Shown here one piece after another: positions 42,896 to 51,473 of a stretch of DNA of 64,000 bases. This stretch comes from an uncultured Methylophaga sp. Lineage in GTDB: Bacteria > Pseudomonadota > Gammaproteobacteria > GCF-002020875. Both the position numbers and the translations under genes were made by a program. Numbering within the stretch: the first letter of the stretch is position 1; the number at the start of each line of letters is the position of its first letter. The DNA lies in the NCBI GenBank assembly GCA_937877715.1, contig CALEHW010000014.1, positions 39,574 through 103,573 on the forward strand, given 5' to 3'. The notes beneath the pieces were generated by a model. It ran no database searches and had not been told where the DNA came from. It was given only the letters and a program-made list of their open reading frames with translations.

Positions 42896-43855
42896 TTACC
42901 GTTTTGCGCCCTTGCGGTAGTCCATATAGCGTACCTGCTGGCTTCTTCTACCAAGATAGTGGGGGACTATGCTCTCCAGCGTGGCGAGTTCGAGCTGGAA
43001 CAGAGAGGGGCATGGCTCCTGGCAGACACTGTCTGAACGCATGGTTCTGTAGTTGTCCAGTGTCAGAAGCTTGCCCGGCAGTTTGCCAAGAATTCTGGCC
43101 TGTAGTCGGGAGAGAGAGTTGCTCAATCCAACAATCAGGCGACGCACCCCAATACACTGTTCTGTAAACTCCATCAGCTCCATCAGGGTGTATTCCCGAG
43201 GGCCACAGAGGTTGAACCTTTTGCTGTAGGTTTCAGGGTTGAGGATCGACTGGGCAAAGACCTCGGCAACATCCTGTGCATAGATCGGCGCAAAGCGGGC
43301 CTCCGGACAGGCTAGCGGCACGGCCACCATCGGCAGCCGCAGCATGGAGGCAAAACGGTTGAAGAGGTGGTCACCCTCTCCAAAGATGATTGACGGTCTG
43401 AAGCTGGTTACCTGTAGTCTGGGGCCGGCCTGTAGATGTGTGTTGTTCTCCCCCTCACCCTTGGTGCGGAGGTATTGACTGATAGCATTTGCCGAGCCGG
43501 CATTGAGGGCAGACATGTGGAGCAGGTGTCTGACCCCTACATTGTTGCAGGCGGTAACAACCTTCTTCGCAAGGTCGACATGGATCTTGCGGAATCCACT
43601 GTTTTTACCTGCCGGATTGAGTATTCCAACCAGATTGATTACTACATCATAGCCATCAAGCAGGTTATCAAGCTGTTTCTCGTCGTGGATATCGCCCTCA
43701 ACCAGTGAGACCTGGTGGTGTACCAACAGGTTGCGGTGCTGCTCACGGTGTCGGGTTACAACCCGGATGGAGGCGTATGTTTCACAGAGTCGGTGAATGA
43801 GATGGCCACCGACAAAGCCGGTACCACCAAGGATGCAGATATTCTCTCTTTTCAT
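42896..43855 (-). CDS. NDUFA9-like NAD(P)-dependent epimerase/reductase
   Basis: A 319-residue atypical SDR of the complex I NDUFA9/YfcH-like family. The Rossmann loop is ILGGTGFVGGHLIHRL, followed by VVTRHREQHRNLL, VEGDIHD and INLVGIL. The catalytic area has HMSALNAGSANAISQYLRTK, where a Tyr-x-x-x-Lys is retained. Downstream FRPSIIFGEGDHLFNRFASM and APIYAQDVAEV match the family. Homologues are found in many proteobacteria, sometimes linked to ubiquinone or lipid metabolism; the substrate is not known. It lies 28 nt downstream of rpoH. Confidence 0.87.
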   Translation of the reverse strand: MKRENICILGGTGFVGGHLIHRLCETYASIRVVTRHREQHRNLLVHHQVSLVEGDIHDEKQLDNLLDGYDVVINLVGILNPAGKNSGFRKIHVDLAKKVVTACNNVGVRHLLHMSALNAGSANAISQYLRTKGEGENNTHLQAGPRLQVTSFRPSIIFGEGDHLFNRFASMLRLPMVAVPLACPEARFAPIYAQDVAEVFAQSILNPETYSKRFNLCGPREYTLMELMEFTEQCIGVRRLIVGLSNSLSRLQARILGKLPGKLLTLDNYRTMRSDSVCQEPCPSLFQLELATLESIVPHYLGRRSQQVRYMDYRKGAKR

Positions 43856-43883
43856 GGCAGGATATTATACCCGCTTTAATGCG

Positions 43884-44753
43884 TTATAGAGAGATGTCGA
43901 TAGTCTCGCGCAGCTTTTTTAGCGCCCCCTGTTCGAGCTGACGGATACGTTCAGCTGACACTCCATGTTCGGTTGCCAGCTGCTGGAGGGTTCTCTTCTT
44001 CTCCCCAAGCCAGCGGCTGGTAATGATGTGCTGGCTCCTCTCGTCCAGTGATGCGAGCGCAGACATCATCTGTCTGGTGGACTGCTCTCTCCAGTCGCTC
44101 TCCTCCAGATGCTCTTCGGGAGTCTGTTGCGGTGCCGCAAGGAATGCTGCCGGGGCGAAGTGGTCACTATCCTCATCACACCCCATAGGCAGGTCAAAGG
44201 AGGCATCATGGTGACTCAGTCGGCGCTCCATCTCCAGCACGGTCTCTGGCTTGACGTTCAGATCTTTGGCAACAGTCTCTACCTCCTTATGCGAGAACCA
44301 GCCAAGCCTCTTCTTCGAGCTGCGCAGGTTGAAGAAGAGCTTGCGCTGTGCCTTGGTGGTGGCAACCTTGACAATACTCCAGTTGCGTAGCACATATTCG
44401 TGGATCTCGGAACGGATCCAGTGGACGGCAAAAGAGACCAGCCGTACCTTCCTCTCCGGATCGAAGCGGCGTACCGCCTTCATCAGTCCCAGATTTCCCT
44501 CCTGAATCAGATCAGCCAGGGGGAGACCATAACCGAGATAGCCGCGTGCAATATGGGCGACAAAACGGAGGTTGGAGATGACAAGTTTGCGTGCCGCCTC
44601 AAGGTCACCATGCTCATGGAATCGGATTGCCAGCGCCTGCTCCTCCTCCTCATCCAGGATGGGAAATTTGCGCAGACTGTATAGATAGGCATCTATACTG
44701 CCAACATTTGCAGCGGGAAACTGACTATTAGTGGTTTGCAGCACGTAACTCAT
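43884..44753 (-). CDS. rpoH: Heat-shock sigma factor RpoH (sigma-32)
   Basis: Alternative sigma factor for heat-shock genes. 289 residues. Region 2: DLIQEGNLGLMKAVRRFDPE and VSFAVHWIRSEIHEYVLRNW. The diagnostic RpoH box QRKLFFNLRSSKKRL follows region 2.4. Region 4 has TLQQLATEHGVSAERIRQLE. A perfect CIRCE operator overlaps its promoter (44784-44826), so expression should be under HrcA as well. The predicted leader is only about 24 nt, too short for the RNA thermometer of E. coli rpoH unless it extends into the coding region. ftsY is upstream, but ftsE and ftsX, usually between them, are absent. Confidence 0.96.
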   Translation of the reverse strand: MSYVLQTTNSQFPAANVGSIDAYLYSLRKFPILDEEEEQALAIRFHEHGDLEAARKLVISNLRFVAHIARGYLGYGLPLADLIQEGNLGLMKAVRRFDPERKVRLVSFAVHWIRSEIHEYVLRNWSIVKVATTKAQRKLFFNLRSSKKRLGWFSHKEVETVAKDLNVKPETVLEMERRLSHHDASFDLPMGCDEDSDHFAPAAFLAAPQQTPEEHLEESDWREQSTRQMMSALASLDERSQHIITSRWLGEKKRTLQQLATEHGVSAERIRQLEQGALKKLRETIDISL

Positions 44754-44783
44754 TAATTATTCTCTCTCTTTTGCATGCTCGGC

Positions 44784-44812
44784 ATTATAGTGTCAAATAT
44801 TAGCACTCGCAA
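44784..44812 (-). promoter_or_regulatory. Sigma-70 promoter of rpoH
   Basis: Minus strand: -35 TTGCGA (44807-44812), 17 bp spacer, -10 TATAAT (44784-44789, perfect). The start point would be near 44777. The -35 box and spacer are covered by the CIRCE element. Confidence 0.75.
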
Positions 44813-44826
44813 GGTTAGAGTGCTAA
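44800..44826. promoter_or_regulatory. CIRCE element (HrcA operator) on the rpoH promoter
   Basis: TTAGCACTC-9 bp-GAGTGCTAA, an exact match to the CIRCE consensus. It overlaps the -35 box and spacer of the rpoH promoter, a position that would block RNA polymerase when HrcA is bound. No groE or dnaK gene is nearby that could otherwise explain it. Confidence 0.93.
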
Positions 44827-44915
44827 TCGGTGCTTTGGTTCCCCTGAAAAAGGGGAGGGTAACATTACGACAAACAAGGAAAAAGCTTATGTAAAACAGC
44901 GTGATATTTGAATCT

Positions 44916-45899
44916 TTACGAGATGATAGCCTCAACAAATTCAGTTGCATTAAAGGGGCGCAGGTCATTGATCCCCTCGCCAACCCCGATAAATCTGATT
45001 GGCAGCGCAAGCTGTTTGGCAACCGCGAAGATTACCCCACCCTTGGCAGTTCCATCCATCTTGGTCAGGGTGATACCCGTCAGCCCCACAGCCTGATCAA
45101 ACTGTCTGGCCTGATGCAGCCCATTCTGTCCAGTGCCAGCATCCAGGATCAGCATTATCTCGTGCGGGATGGAGTCTCCGAGCTTCTGCATCACCCGTTT
45201 CACCTTCTTCAGCTCCTCCATCAGGTTGGATTGAGTATGGAGACGGCCGGCGGTGTCGGCAAGCAGGATATCGACCCCTTTGGCGCGAGCAGACTCAACA
45301 GCGTCATATAGCACCGAGGCGCTATCTGCTCCGGTCTGCTGGGCAATAACCGGAATCTCGTTGCGCTCGCCCCAACTCTGAAGCTGCTCCACGGCGGCGG
45401 CACGGAAGGTGTCCCCAGCAGCCAACATGACCGATTTCCCTTGCTGCTGGAACTGACGGGCCAGCTTGCCGATAGTGGTGGTCTTGCCGGCACCGTTGAT
45501 TCCGACCAGCAGAATGACATAGGGGAGATGATCTATTGGTTGAAGTGGTGATTCGCACGGGGCAAGCAGCTCCAGCATGCTTGATTTCAGCGCCTTGAGC
45601 ATCGCCTCTGGATCGCTACTCTCCTCTCTGGAGAGGCGTTCACTCAGTTGGGAGAGGATCTCCTGGGTCGCCTCAATGCCGACATCGGCGGTTAGCAGTC
45701 TGGTCTCCAGATCCTCAAGTAGTTCATCATCAACGGTTTTTTTGCCTAGCAAAAGATTGCCAAGACCTGCGCTCAGGTTGGAACGGGTTTGGGAGAGACG
45801 CTCCTGCAGGCGACCAAAAACCCCTTTTTGGGTTTTCTCTACCTCGTTTGTTGCAGACCCTTGTGCCTTGCTCTTCCCAAATCCGAACATTTTATTCAA
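44916..45899 (-). CDS. ftsY: Signal recognition particle receptor FtsY
   Basis: The SRP-receptor GTPase for co-translational targeting to the inner membrane. 327 residues, with a short N-terminal region in place of the long acidic A domain of E. coli. The NG domain follows: GINGAGKTTTIGKLA (G1, residues about 130-145), DTFRAAAVEQL, DTAGRLHTQSNLMEEL (G3), TKMDGTAKGG (G4) and GVGEGINDLRPF. It is preceded by a terminator from the foldase gene and is upstream of rpoH with 162 bp between. Confidence 0.96.
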   Translation of the reverse strand: MNKMFGFGKSKAQGSATNEVEKTQKGVFGRLQERLSQTRSNLSAGLGNLLLGKKTVDDELLEDLETRLLTADVGIEATQEILSQLSERLSREESSDPEAMLKALKSSMLELLAPCESPLQPIDHLPYVILLVGINGAGKTTTIGKLARQFQQQGKSVMLAAGDTFRAAAVEQLQSWGERNEIPVIAQQTGADSASVLYDAVESARAKGVDILLADTAGRLHTQSNLMEELKKVKRVMQKLGDSIPHEIMLILDAGTGQNGLHQARQFDQAVGLTGITLTKMDGTAKGGVIFAVAKQLALPIRFIGVGEGINDLRPFNATEFVEAIIS

Positions 45900-45929
45900 C
45901 TCCGTGAAAATATGGCGGAAGGATAACGC

Positions 45930-45958
45930 AAAAACGGGATGGGCTGTGGCCCATCCCG
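45930..45958 (-). terminator. Strong rho-independent terminator after the parvulin foldase gene
   Basis: A perfect 10 bp stem CGGGATGGGC/GCCCATCCCG with a 4 nt loop (45935-45958). On the minus strand it is followed by five T residues. It closes the cytochrome-foldase transcript 27 nt after the foldase stop and separates it from ftsY. Confidence 0.9.
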
Positions 45959-45985
45959 CTATTTACGATATTTTTCAGGGGTCCC

Positions 45986-47266
45986 TTAGGGGAGTTTTAC
46001 GGGAATCTCCGCAACCGGATCAGTAAACTCTATCTTGTATTTGTGTTGTAGTGAGCGGACAAATGGGGGGAGGTTTTCATCAACGATTGCCTGGCGCACC
46101 CTGTCATATACCTCCTCATACTCATGCTGAATCGATGGCTTGATCCCCTGCAGCAGAATCAGGTGAAATCCTCTATCTGTTTCGGCAATCTCACTAATCT
46201 CCTCCTCATTCATATTCTCCAGTGCCTTCTCAATAGCCGGCATGGCGGTTCCCCTCTTCAGCCACCCCATCTGCCCAGCCTTTTTGCGACCATAGGGGTC
46301 AATACTGTGAAGTTGGGCCATACGAAAAAAACTCTCTCCGGCAAGGACGCGCTTTCTTACGGCCTCTGCCTTCTCACGGCTGTTCAGTACGATCTGGGAG
46401 ATCATGCGCTGTTCCGGGACAAACCCCAGTTCGCGGTGTTGTTCAAAGTAGGCACGAGCCGCCGCACGGTCTGGGGCCCACTCGTTCTCCTTCTTGAGAA
46501 TAAGCATGGCAGGGAGGCGCTCCCTGTAGAAGTGGCTCATGCGTCTCTCCATGCCATCCATGATATCTCTGGATACCAGGTTGATCAGGTCAATCTCCAG
46601 TCTCTGGTAGAGACGCTCCTCGACATTTGCAGCGTGAAAATCGTCGGCATTCTTGAAATTGAGGCCAAGATCGGAGAATCGGAGCAGATAGTTGTCCGCC
46701 TCGGCGAGAATGGTCTCCGCAGTAATGGCTGGTGTTACGCGCTCCTCGTGAACAGCAAGATTGACCTGTTCACGAATTTTCTTCAGCGCAAGGGAGCGGA
46801 CAAGTTTGTACTGTTGTGCCCTGTACTGTGCAACAGCAGCGTCCAGAGCCTCTGAATTTCCCTTTAGTCGAGAGAACAGGTCATTCATGACGGAATCCGG
46901 AATCTTGATGGAGGCACGTAGCTGATCCATATAGATCTTGTATGTCATCCCCTTTATAAAGGAGTCACGATCAGTGATAAAGATAGGATCTTGGTCCAGT
47001 TTTTGTTCGACTGCCTCAAGATAGAGGAGCTGCAGGTTTACCAGACGCATCAGCACACTACCCCTGAGTGCTGCCTGAGTTTTCTCATCAAGAGTAGGGT
47101 ATTGGTCTGCGAGTGTGGAGCTCACAATAACTCTCTCAATATCATGGTCGGTTATGGTGTAGCCATTGACAGAGACCAGCGGAGTTGCCACTCCCTTGGA
47201 GAGAGCGATACCGGATAATCCCAGATAGAGGCCGGCAATCAAGGCCAATTGAATCCATCTCGACAT
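45986..47266 (-). CDS. Parvulin-type peptidyl-prolyl isomerase (PpiC/SurA-like)
   Basis: An exported foldase. I choose the third in-frame ATG (47266, MSRWIQLALIAGLYLGLSGI) because GAGGGG sits at proper distance; the track begins six codons earlier. The product is about 426 residues. A signal peptide is followed by a SurA-N-like helical region (VSVNGYTITDHDIERVIV, residues about 30-180). A long middle helical part precedes one rotamase domain (FVPEQRMISQIVL, FFRMAQLHSIDPYGRKKAGQ, RGFHLILLQGIKP; residues about 280-380). It lies 31 nt... downstream of the seven-haem cytochrome gene with no terminator between, and a strong terminator follows it. A dedicated role in folding that cytochrome is inferred from the pairing. 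Confidence 0.9.
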   Translation of the reverse strand: MSRWIQLALIAGLYLGLSGIALSKGVATPLVSVNGYTITDHDIERVIVSSTLADQYPTLDEKTQAALRGSVLMRLVNLQLLYLEAVEQKLDQDPIFITDRDSFIKGMTYKIYMDQLRASIKIPDSVMNDLFSRLKGNSEALDAAVAQYRAQQYKLVRSLALKKIREQVNLAVHEERVTPAITAETILAEADNYLLRFSDLGLNFKNADDFHAANVEERLYQRLEIDLINLVSRDIMDGMERRMSHFYRERLPAMLILKKENEWAPDRAAARAYFEQHRELGFVPEQRMISQIVLNSREKAEAVRKRVLAGESFFRMAQLHSIDPYGRKKAGQMGWLKRGTAMPAIEKALENMNEEEISEIAETDRGFHLILLQGIKPSIQHEYEEVYDRVRQAIVDENLPPFVRSLQHKYKIEFTDPVAEIPVKLP

Positions 47267-47315
47267 AATATTCATTCCCCTCATTTACAGTTGAAGCCTC
47301 AATTCAGGGAATTGA

Positions 47316-49754
47316 TCATTCGTCAGGGATAGCTCCACCCAGATCCGGTGCAGTTGCATGCATCCAGGATACTGCGGCATCAAAGTCGTCCATGATGGAT
47401 TTGCCATCCCATTCCTCTTTATTTGCAATCAGAGGCACACCGGTTTCATTGGTGTAGTGACAAGCTGCACAAACCATGGGTCCGTGAGAACCATCAGGAT
47501 TGAACTGTGCCGCCTGCTTGTAGGTGGTGATATCTACATCAGCTGTTACAGGGTAGAGCCCGTGGGTGGACTCATGACAGACCTGACAGGCGAGACCGGC
47601 ATGTCCCTTAGTATAACGCATCAGACTGTACTTGCCTGGTTGATTGATTGGAAATGCAACACCCCCCTGACCCTCAACATAAGGGGCGGCGTGACAGTCC
47701 GCACAGTGGGGCTCACCAGCTGACAACCAGTAGGACTTGCCATGTGTTGCCGCATTGTATGGCACCGCCATGGCGCCGTCGGCACCCTCAGGCAGGGTCA
47801 GAGATGCAACATCTACAGCAGGATTGGCAGAGACTGGAACGACGCTGAAGTCACCATCTTCGTCTGTGGAGCCCATGGGGCTGCCATCCTTGATTGCGAT
47901 TACTGCAACATCGGGATGAGCCACCTCTGGATCCCATAGTGCAAGGATCTGGGACTGTCCCGGGGTATCATTGCCATCAGCATCAAGCACCACCTTGGGA
48001 TCCATCATCTCCTCAAGGGTTGCCATGTCGACACCAATACCGGCTGCGATCTCCTCCAGGGACTTGTTACGCAGGGTGGTGCCTTCCTGACGGAATGCAT
48101 GGGTAATATTGTCAGCCTGGTAGAGGGCCTTGGCCAGAGGTGAGTGACAGTTGGTGCACCAGAGACCCTTGCCACCCTTACCCTTACCGTTACCGATGTT
48201 TGAGACATTGTCCTGGATCCAGCTACCGATCGCATTGAGATGCTCGGGAGTGCCGACGCCATCCTTATCCTTATAGGGGTTGGAGTGGACATCACGACCA
48301 GCGAAACAGCCCTCACCATCACGGTTATCCGCATTGGCAAAGAGGTTCTCACCATTCTCGGTTATTGGATAGCGGTCCATATTGCCGTCCTGACGATGTG
48401 ATGGGTGACAGCCCTGACATGATCCGGTACGGCCCTGACTATCCGGAAGTGGACGCTTCTCCTGATGAACCAGGTGGATTGCCTCGGTCAGCGGCATAAT
48501 TACACGATCTTCGCCACCAGGCACCAGATCACTGACATTCTTGGATTGAAGGACACCGATTACGTTATCCGCATGACACTTCTGACAGAGGATTGGATCC
48601 CCGCCCAGACGGTTATCCTTGGAGCGTGAGCTCGGATCGTAGTTCTTCAGGAAGCCAGTACCATGCTTGTCATCATGCTGCTCCAGGATGGAGAGCGAGG
48701 TTGCCTTCAGGTTGGCGATCCAGTCACTGGCCCCCAACCCTTTCCAGAATGCCTTCTCACCCTTGTACAAGGTGTACTTGGTGCCGTTGGCATTGTCGTT
48801 GGAGTGACAATTTGCACAGTTTGGAACATCAATGGGGCTGGTACCGATAAAGTGAACCGGCTTGCCGTTGACCCTATCGATAATTGCCTCACCAGTATCG
48901 GCATCAACCAGTGCAGCCCAGGACTCCTGGTATGGGCGAATATCGCTCTCCAGCATGGATAGTGGATCACGCTTCATGACGCTATCCTGCCATGGTGTAA
49001 GTGCCAGACCGAGCGCATCCCAGATGCCTGGATTGGTGAGCACAATCGGCACATTATCCAGTACAGGTGACTTGGTGAATACGATGGTTCCCTTCTCGCC
49101 AGAGTAGTGTAGATGTCCGTCACTCATTGGGCTTGGAACTGCCGCACCGGCAGGACCGTTATCCTTTGGAATAGGGATCTCGATACCTACACGCGCCTTC
49201 TTGCTATCTGCGCTGGTCCCCTCAGGATTGGATCCTTTCAGATCCTGGTAGACATAGAGGTGGGTGAAGTAGGCGTTGGCCACATTATCATTTGGACCAT
49301 ATGTGCCATCACCATCAACATCGTATTTGACATCCCAGTAGGTGAGCTTGTCACCCTCTGAGTAAGTATTGTCGATGTGGCCAAACTCGATCTTCATCCG
49401 TCTATTGCCATCAACGAGAATGTCATGCTCCTCCTCATCTGACTCCAGCACCTCGGGCCACTTTTTGGCGCCCCAGGCAGTCTTGACTACCTGTGCCTGG
49501 ATAGAATTGTATGGCGGAAGTACGCAGCAATAGGTGAAGTCAAAGCCGGTACAGTGCATGCCCAGCTCATAGTTCAGACTGATGTTGTACTCGTTCTTCG
49601 GTCTTGTTGGATCTGCCGCAGCGGCCGCTGCATCAGCTCCATAAACACGCTCTTTGATGGGGTTGTACACGGCCTGCTGTTGTGCACCACAACCAGCAGC
49701 AACCGCAATAATCAGAGCGCTGCCCACCAGTACGGTTGGACGACGTAATTTCAT
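47316..49754 (-). CDS. Seven-haem c-type cytochrome lipoprotein
   Basis: A large exported electron-transfer protein of 812 residues. A lipoprotein signal (VGSALIIAVAAGC, lipobox before Cys22) puts it on a membrane surface. The N-terminal third (about 55-290) has no haem but contains an odd Cys-containing motif (ELGMHCTGFDFTYCCVLPPY) and beta-rich, Asp-rich segments. Seven CXXCH motifs follow: CANCH, CQKCH, CQGCH, CTNCH, CADCH, CQVCH and CAACH. His residues for axial ligation are plentiful (HLVHQEKR, HGPM). The C-terminus has no anchor. The family is not one I can name with confidence; extracellular or outer-membrane electron transfer, or a nanowire-like assembly, are possible. Expressed with the parvulin gene. 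Confidence 0.9.
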   Translation of the reverse strand: MKLRRPTVLVGSALIIAVAAGCGAQQQAVYNPIKERVYGADAAAAAADPTRPKNEYNISLNYELGMHCTGFDFTYCCVLPPYNSIQAQVVKTAWGAKKWPEVLESDEEEHDILVDGNRRMKIEFGHIDNTYSEGDKLTYWDVKYDVDGDGTYGPNDNVANAYFTHLYVYQDLKGSNPEGTSADSKKARVGIEIPIPKDNGPAGAAVPSPMSDGHLHYSGEKGTIVFTKSPVLDNVPIVLTNPGIWDALGLALTPWQDSVMKRDPLSMLESDIRPYQESWAALVDADTGEAIIDRVNGKPVHFIGTSPIDVPNCANCHSNDNANGTKYTLYKGEKAFWKGLGASDWIANLKATSLSILEQHDDKHGTGFLKNYDPSSRSKDNRLGGDPILCQKCHADNVIGVLQSKNVSDLVPGGEDRVIMPLTEAIHLVHQEKRPLPDSQGRTGSCQGCHPSHRQDGNMDRYPITENGENLFANADNRDGEGCFAGRDVHSNPYKDKDGVGTPEHLNAIGSWIQDNVSNIGNGKGKGGKGLWCTNCHSPLAKALYQADNITHAFRQEGTTLRNKSLEEIAAGIGVDMATLEEMMDPKVVLDADGNDTPGQSQILALWDPEVAHPDVAVIAIKDGSPMGSTDEDGDFSVVPVSANPAVDVASLTLPEGADGAMAVPYNAATHGKSYWLSAGEPHCADCHAAPYVEGQGGVAFPINQPGKYSLMRYTKGHAGLACQVCHESTHGLYPVTADVDITTYKQAAQFNPDGSHGPMVCAACHYTNETGVPLIANKEEWDGKSIMDDFDAAVSWMHATAPDLGGAIPDE

Positions 49755-50096
49755 GCTTATTTAACTCCTCCCCATTCGGGAATATCATTATTACAATATG
49801 GACTGTGCGCTATTTATCAGATAGTTATTGTATAGCAACCCTTGATGTTGCTTGACCGCATATCTCATTTACTTCATTTTCCGCCTACACAATGATGACT
49901 CAATCAAGGGTTCCATAGTTAAAGTTTTGTATGCAACTCTATGTAAAAACAGACTATTTCGCAACCTCTTCATTTAACAAGAAGATTATTGATAATCTGT
50001 CGGCTCTATGGTTTTCAATAGTTGGAACTTACCCATCTTCTGGATGTCTTCTCGGTTATACTTTCGACCATTCAAAATTTGTGAGGAGATAACTAT
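49755..50096. promoter_or_regulatory. Divergent intergenic region, cytochrome / M16 peptidase
   Basis: 342 bp, AT-rich, without an ORF. On the plus side a TATACT box (50057-50062) and GAGGAG (50083-50088) precede the M16 gene; the matching -35 is weak. On the minus side AGGAGTT precedes the cytochrome start and TTGCTA-16 bp-TAAATA is a possible promoter. I see no clear FNR, CRP or other recognised operator and no hairpin. Confidence 0.4.
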
Positions 50097-51473
50097 ATGG
50101 GTTCAGGGAGACACAGGTTGCATAGGCTATTTTCTACTGTTGCGCTGTCGCTAGCCATCTCGGCAAATGCTTTCTCTGTCACAACAGTGACAGAAGCAGT
50201 ACTAGACAACGGGCTGAAGGTGATCGTCAAGGAGGACCATCGGGCTCCTGTAGTAGTCTCCCAAGTCTGGTACAAGGTTGGCTCCAGCTATGAGACAGAC
50301 GGGATTACCGGAATATCTCATATACTGGAACATATGATGTTCAAGGGGACAGAGAGCCACGGTCCCAACGAGTTCTCAAAGATCATCTCGGAGAATGGGG
50401 GGCGGGAAAACGCCTTTACCGGCCGTGACTATACCGCCTATTTCCAGCGTCTGGAGAAGAGTCGCCTCCCCATCAGCATGGAGCTGGAGTCGGATCGGAT
50501 GCGCAACCTGACTCTGCCAGAGGATGAGTTCCTCAAAGAGAGGGAGGTGGTGCAGGAAGAGCGCAGAATGCGTACTGAGGATAGGCCTACCTCGCTTACA
50601 TATGAACAGTTTATGGCGACCGCCTTCCAGACCAGCCCCTACCACCATCCGATAATAGGATGGATGGATGATATTGAGAACTACGATATCGAGGATCTGC
50701 GGGAGTGGTATGCGATGTGGTATGCCCCCAATAACGCCACTCTGGTGGTTGCCGGGGATGTGAACGCAGATGAGGTTATCGAGATGGCCAAAAAATATTA
50801 CGGTCCTCTGGAGCCCTCAGTGTTGAATCCACCAAAACCACGGATGGAGATTAAACAATTGGGCCCTCGTGAGGTAACGGTCAGGGTGCCGGCTGAGATT
50901 CCATATCTGGTGATGGGCTTTCCGGCCCCCACTGTGGTCACCGCAGAAGAGGCGTGGGAGCCCTATGCCCTGGAGGTGATGGCCTATATTCTGGATGGTG
51001 GGGATAGCGCCCGTCTCAACAAGAATCTGGTTCGCGGAATGGAGCTTGCGACCAGTGCTGGTGTCGGCTATAACCCCTATGACAGGCTGCAGACCCTCTT
51101 TATCGTTGAGGGAGTCCCAGTAGAGGAGCGCACTGTCGCAGAGCTCAAACAGGCGCTGCTGGCTGAGCTGGAGATGGTGAAGAGCCATCCTGTCACCCAG
51201 TCGGAGCTAGATCGGGTCAAGGCCCAGGTGGTGGCCTCCAAGGTCTTTGAGCAGGATTCTGTCTTCTACCAGGCGATGCAGATCGGTACCCTAGAGACTA
51301 TCGGTCTGGAGTGGAGAGAGATGGACCATTATACAGAAAATATTCGCAAGGTAACGGCAGATCAGATTATGGTGGTGGCAAACAGATATCTCGATAACAA
51401 CCGGGTGACCACAGCACTACTGGATCCGCTGCCCATTGAGAGTGATGATCAAGGGGAGGCAGATCATGATTAA
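50097..51473 (+). CDS. M16 zinc metallopeptidase, catalytic subunit
   Basis: A periplasmic pitrilysin-family peptidase of 458 residues. A signal peptide (to about residue 27, SANAFS) is followed by the catalytic N-terminal domain with the inverted zinc motif HILEH (residues about 78-82, in GISHILEHMMFKGT). The third ligand Glu is about 75 residues on (LKEREVVQEERR). The C-terminal domain (about 240-450) is inactive in the family. It overlaps the next gene by 8 nt. The two would form the usual heterodimer of an active and an inactive M16 chain; substrates are unknown. Confidence 0.93.
   Translation: MGSGRHRLHRLFSTVALSLAISANAFSVTTVTEAVLDNGLKVIVKEDHRAPVVVSQVWYKVGSSYETDGITGISHILEHMMFKGTESHGPNEFSKIISENGGRENAFTGRDYTAYFQRLEKSRLPISMELESDRMRNLTLPEDEFLKEREVVQEERRMRTEDRPTSLTYEQFMATAFQTSPYHHPIIGWMDDIENYDIEDLREWYAMWYAPNNATLVVAGDVNADEVIEMAKKYYGPLEPSVLNPPKPRMEIKQLGPREVTVRVPAEIPYLVMGFPAPTVVTAEEAWEPYALEVMAYILDGGDSARLNKNLVRGMELATSAGVGYNPYDRLQTLFIVEGVPVEERTVAELKQALLAELEMVKSHPVTQSELDRVKAQVVASKVFEQDSVFYQAMQIGTLETIGLEWREMDHYTENIRKVTADQIMVVANRYLDNNRVTTALLDPLPIESDDQGEADHD

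Noticed and set aside
44849-44866. CCCCT-GAAAA-AGGGG as ftsY terminator
   Set aside because: The stem is short and no T-run follows in the direction of ftsY transcription.
46124-46855. 243-codon plus-strand ORF
   Set aside because: Antisense to the parvulin gene, which has a signal peptide and clear rotamase motifs; a shadow.
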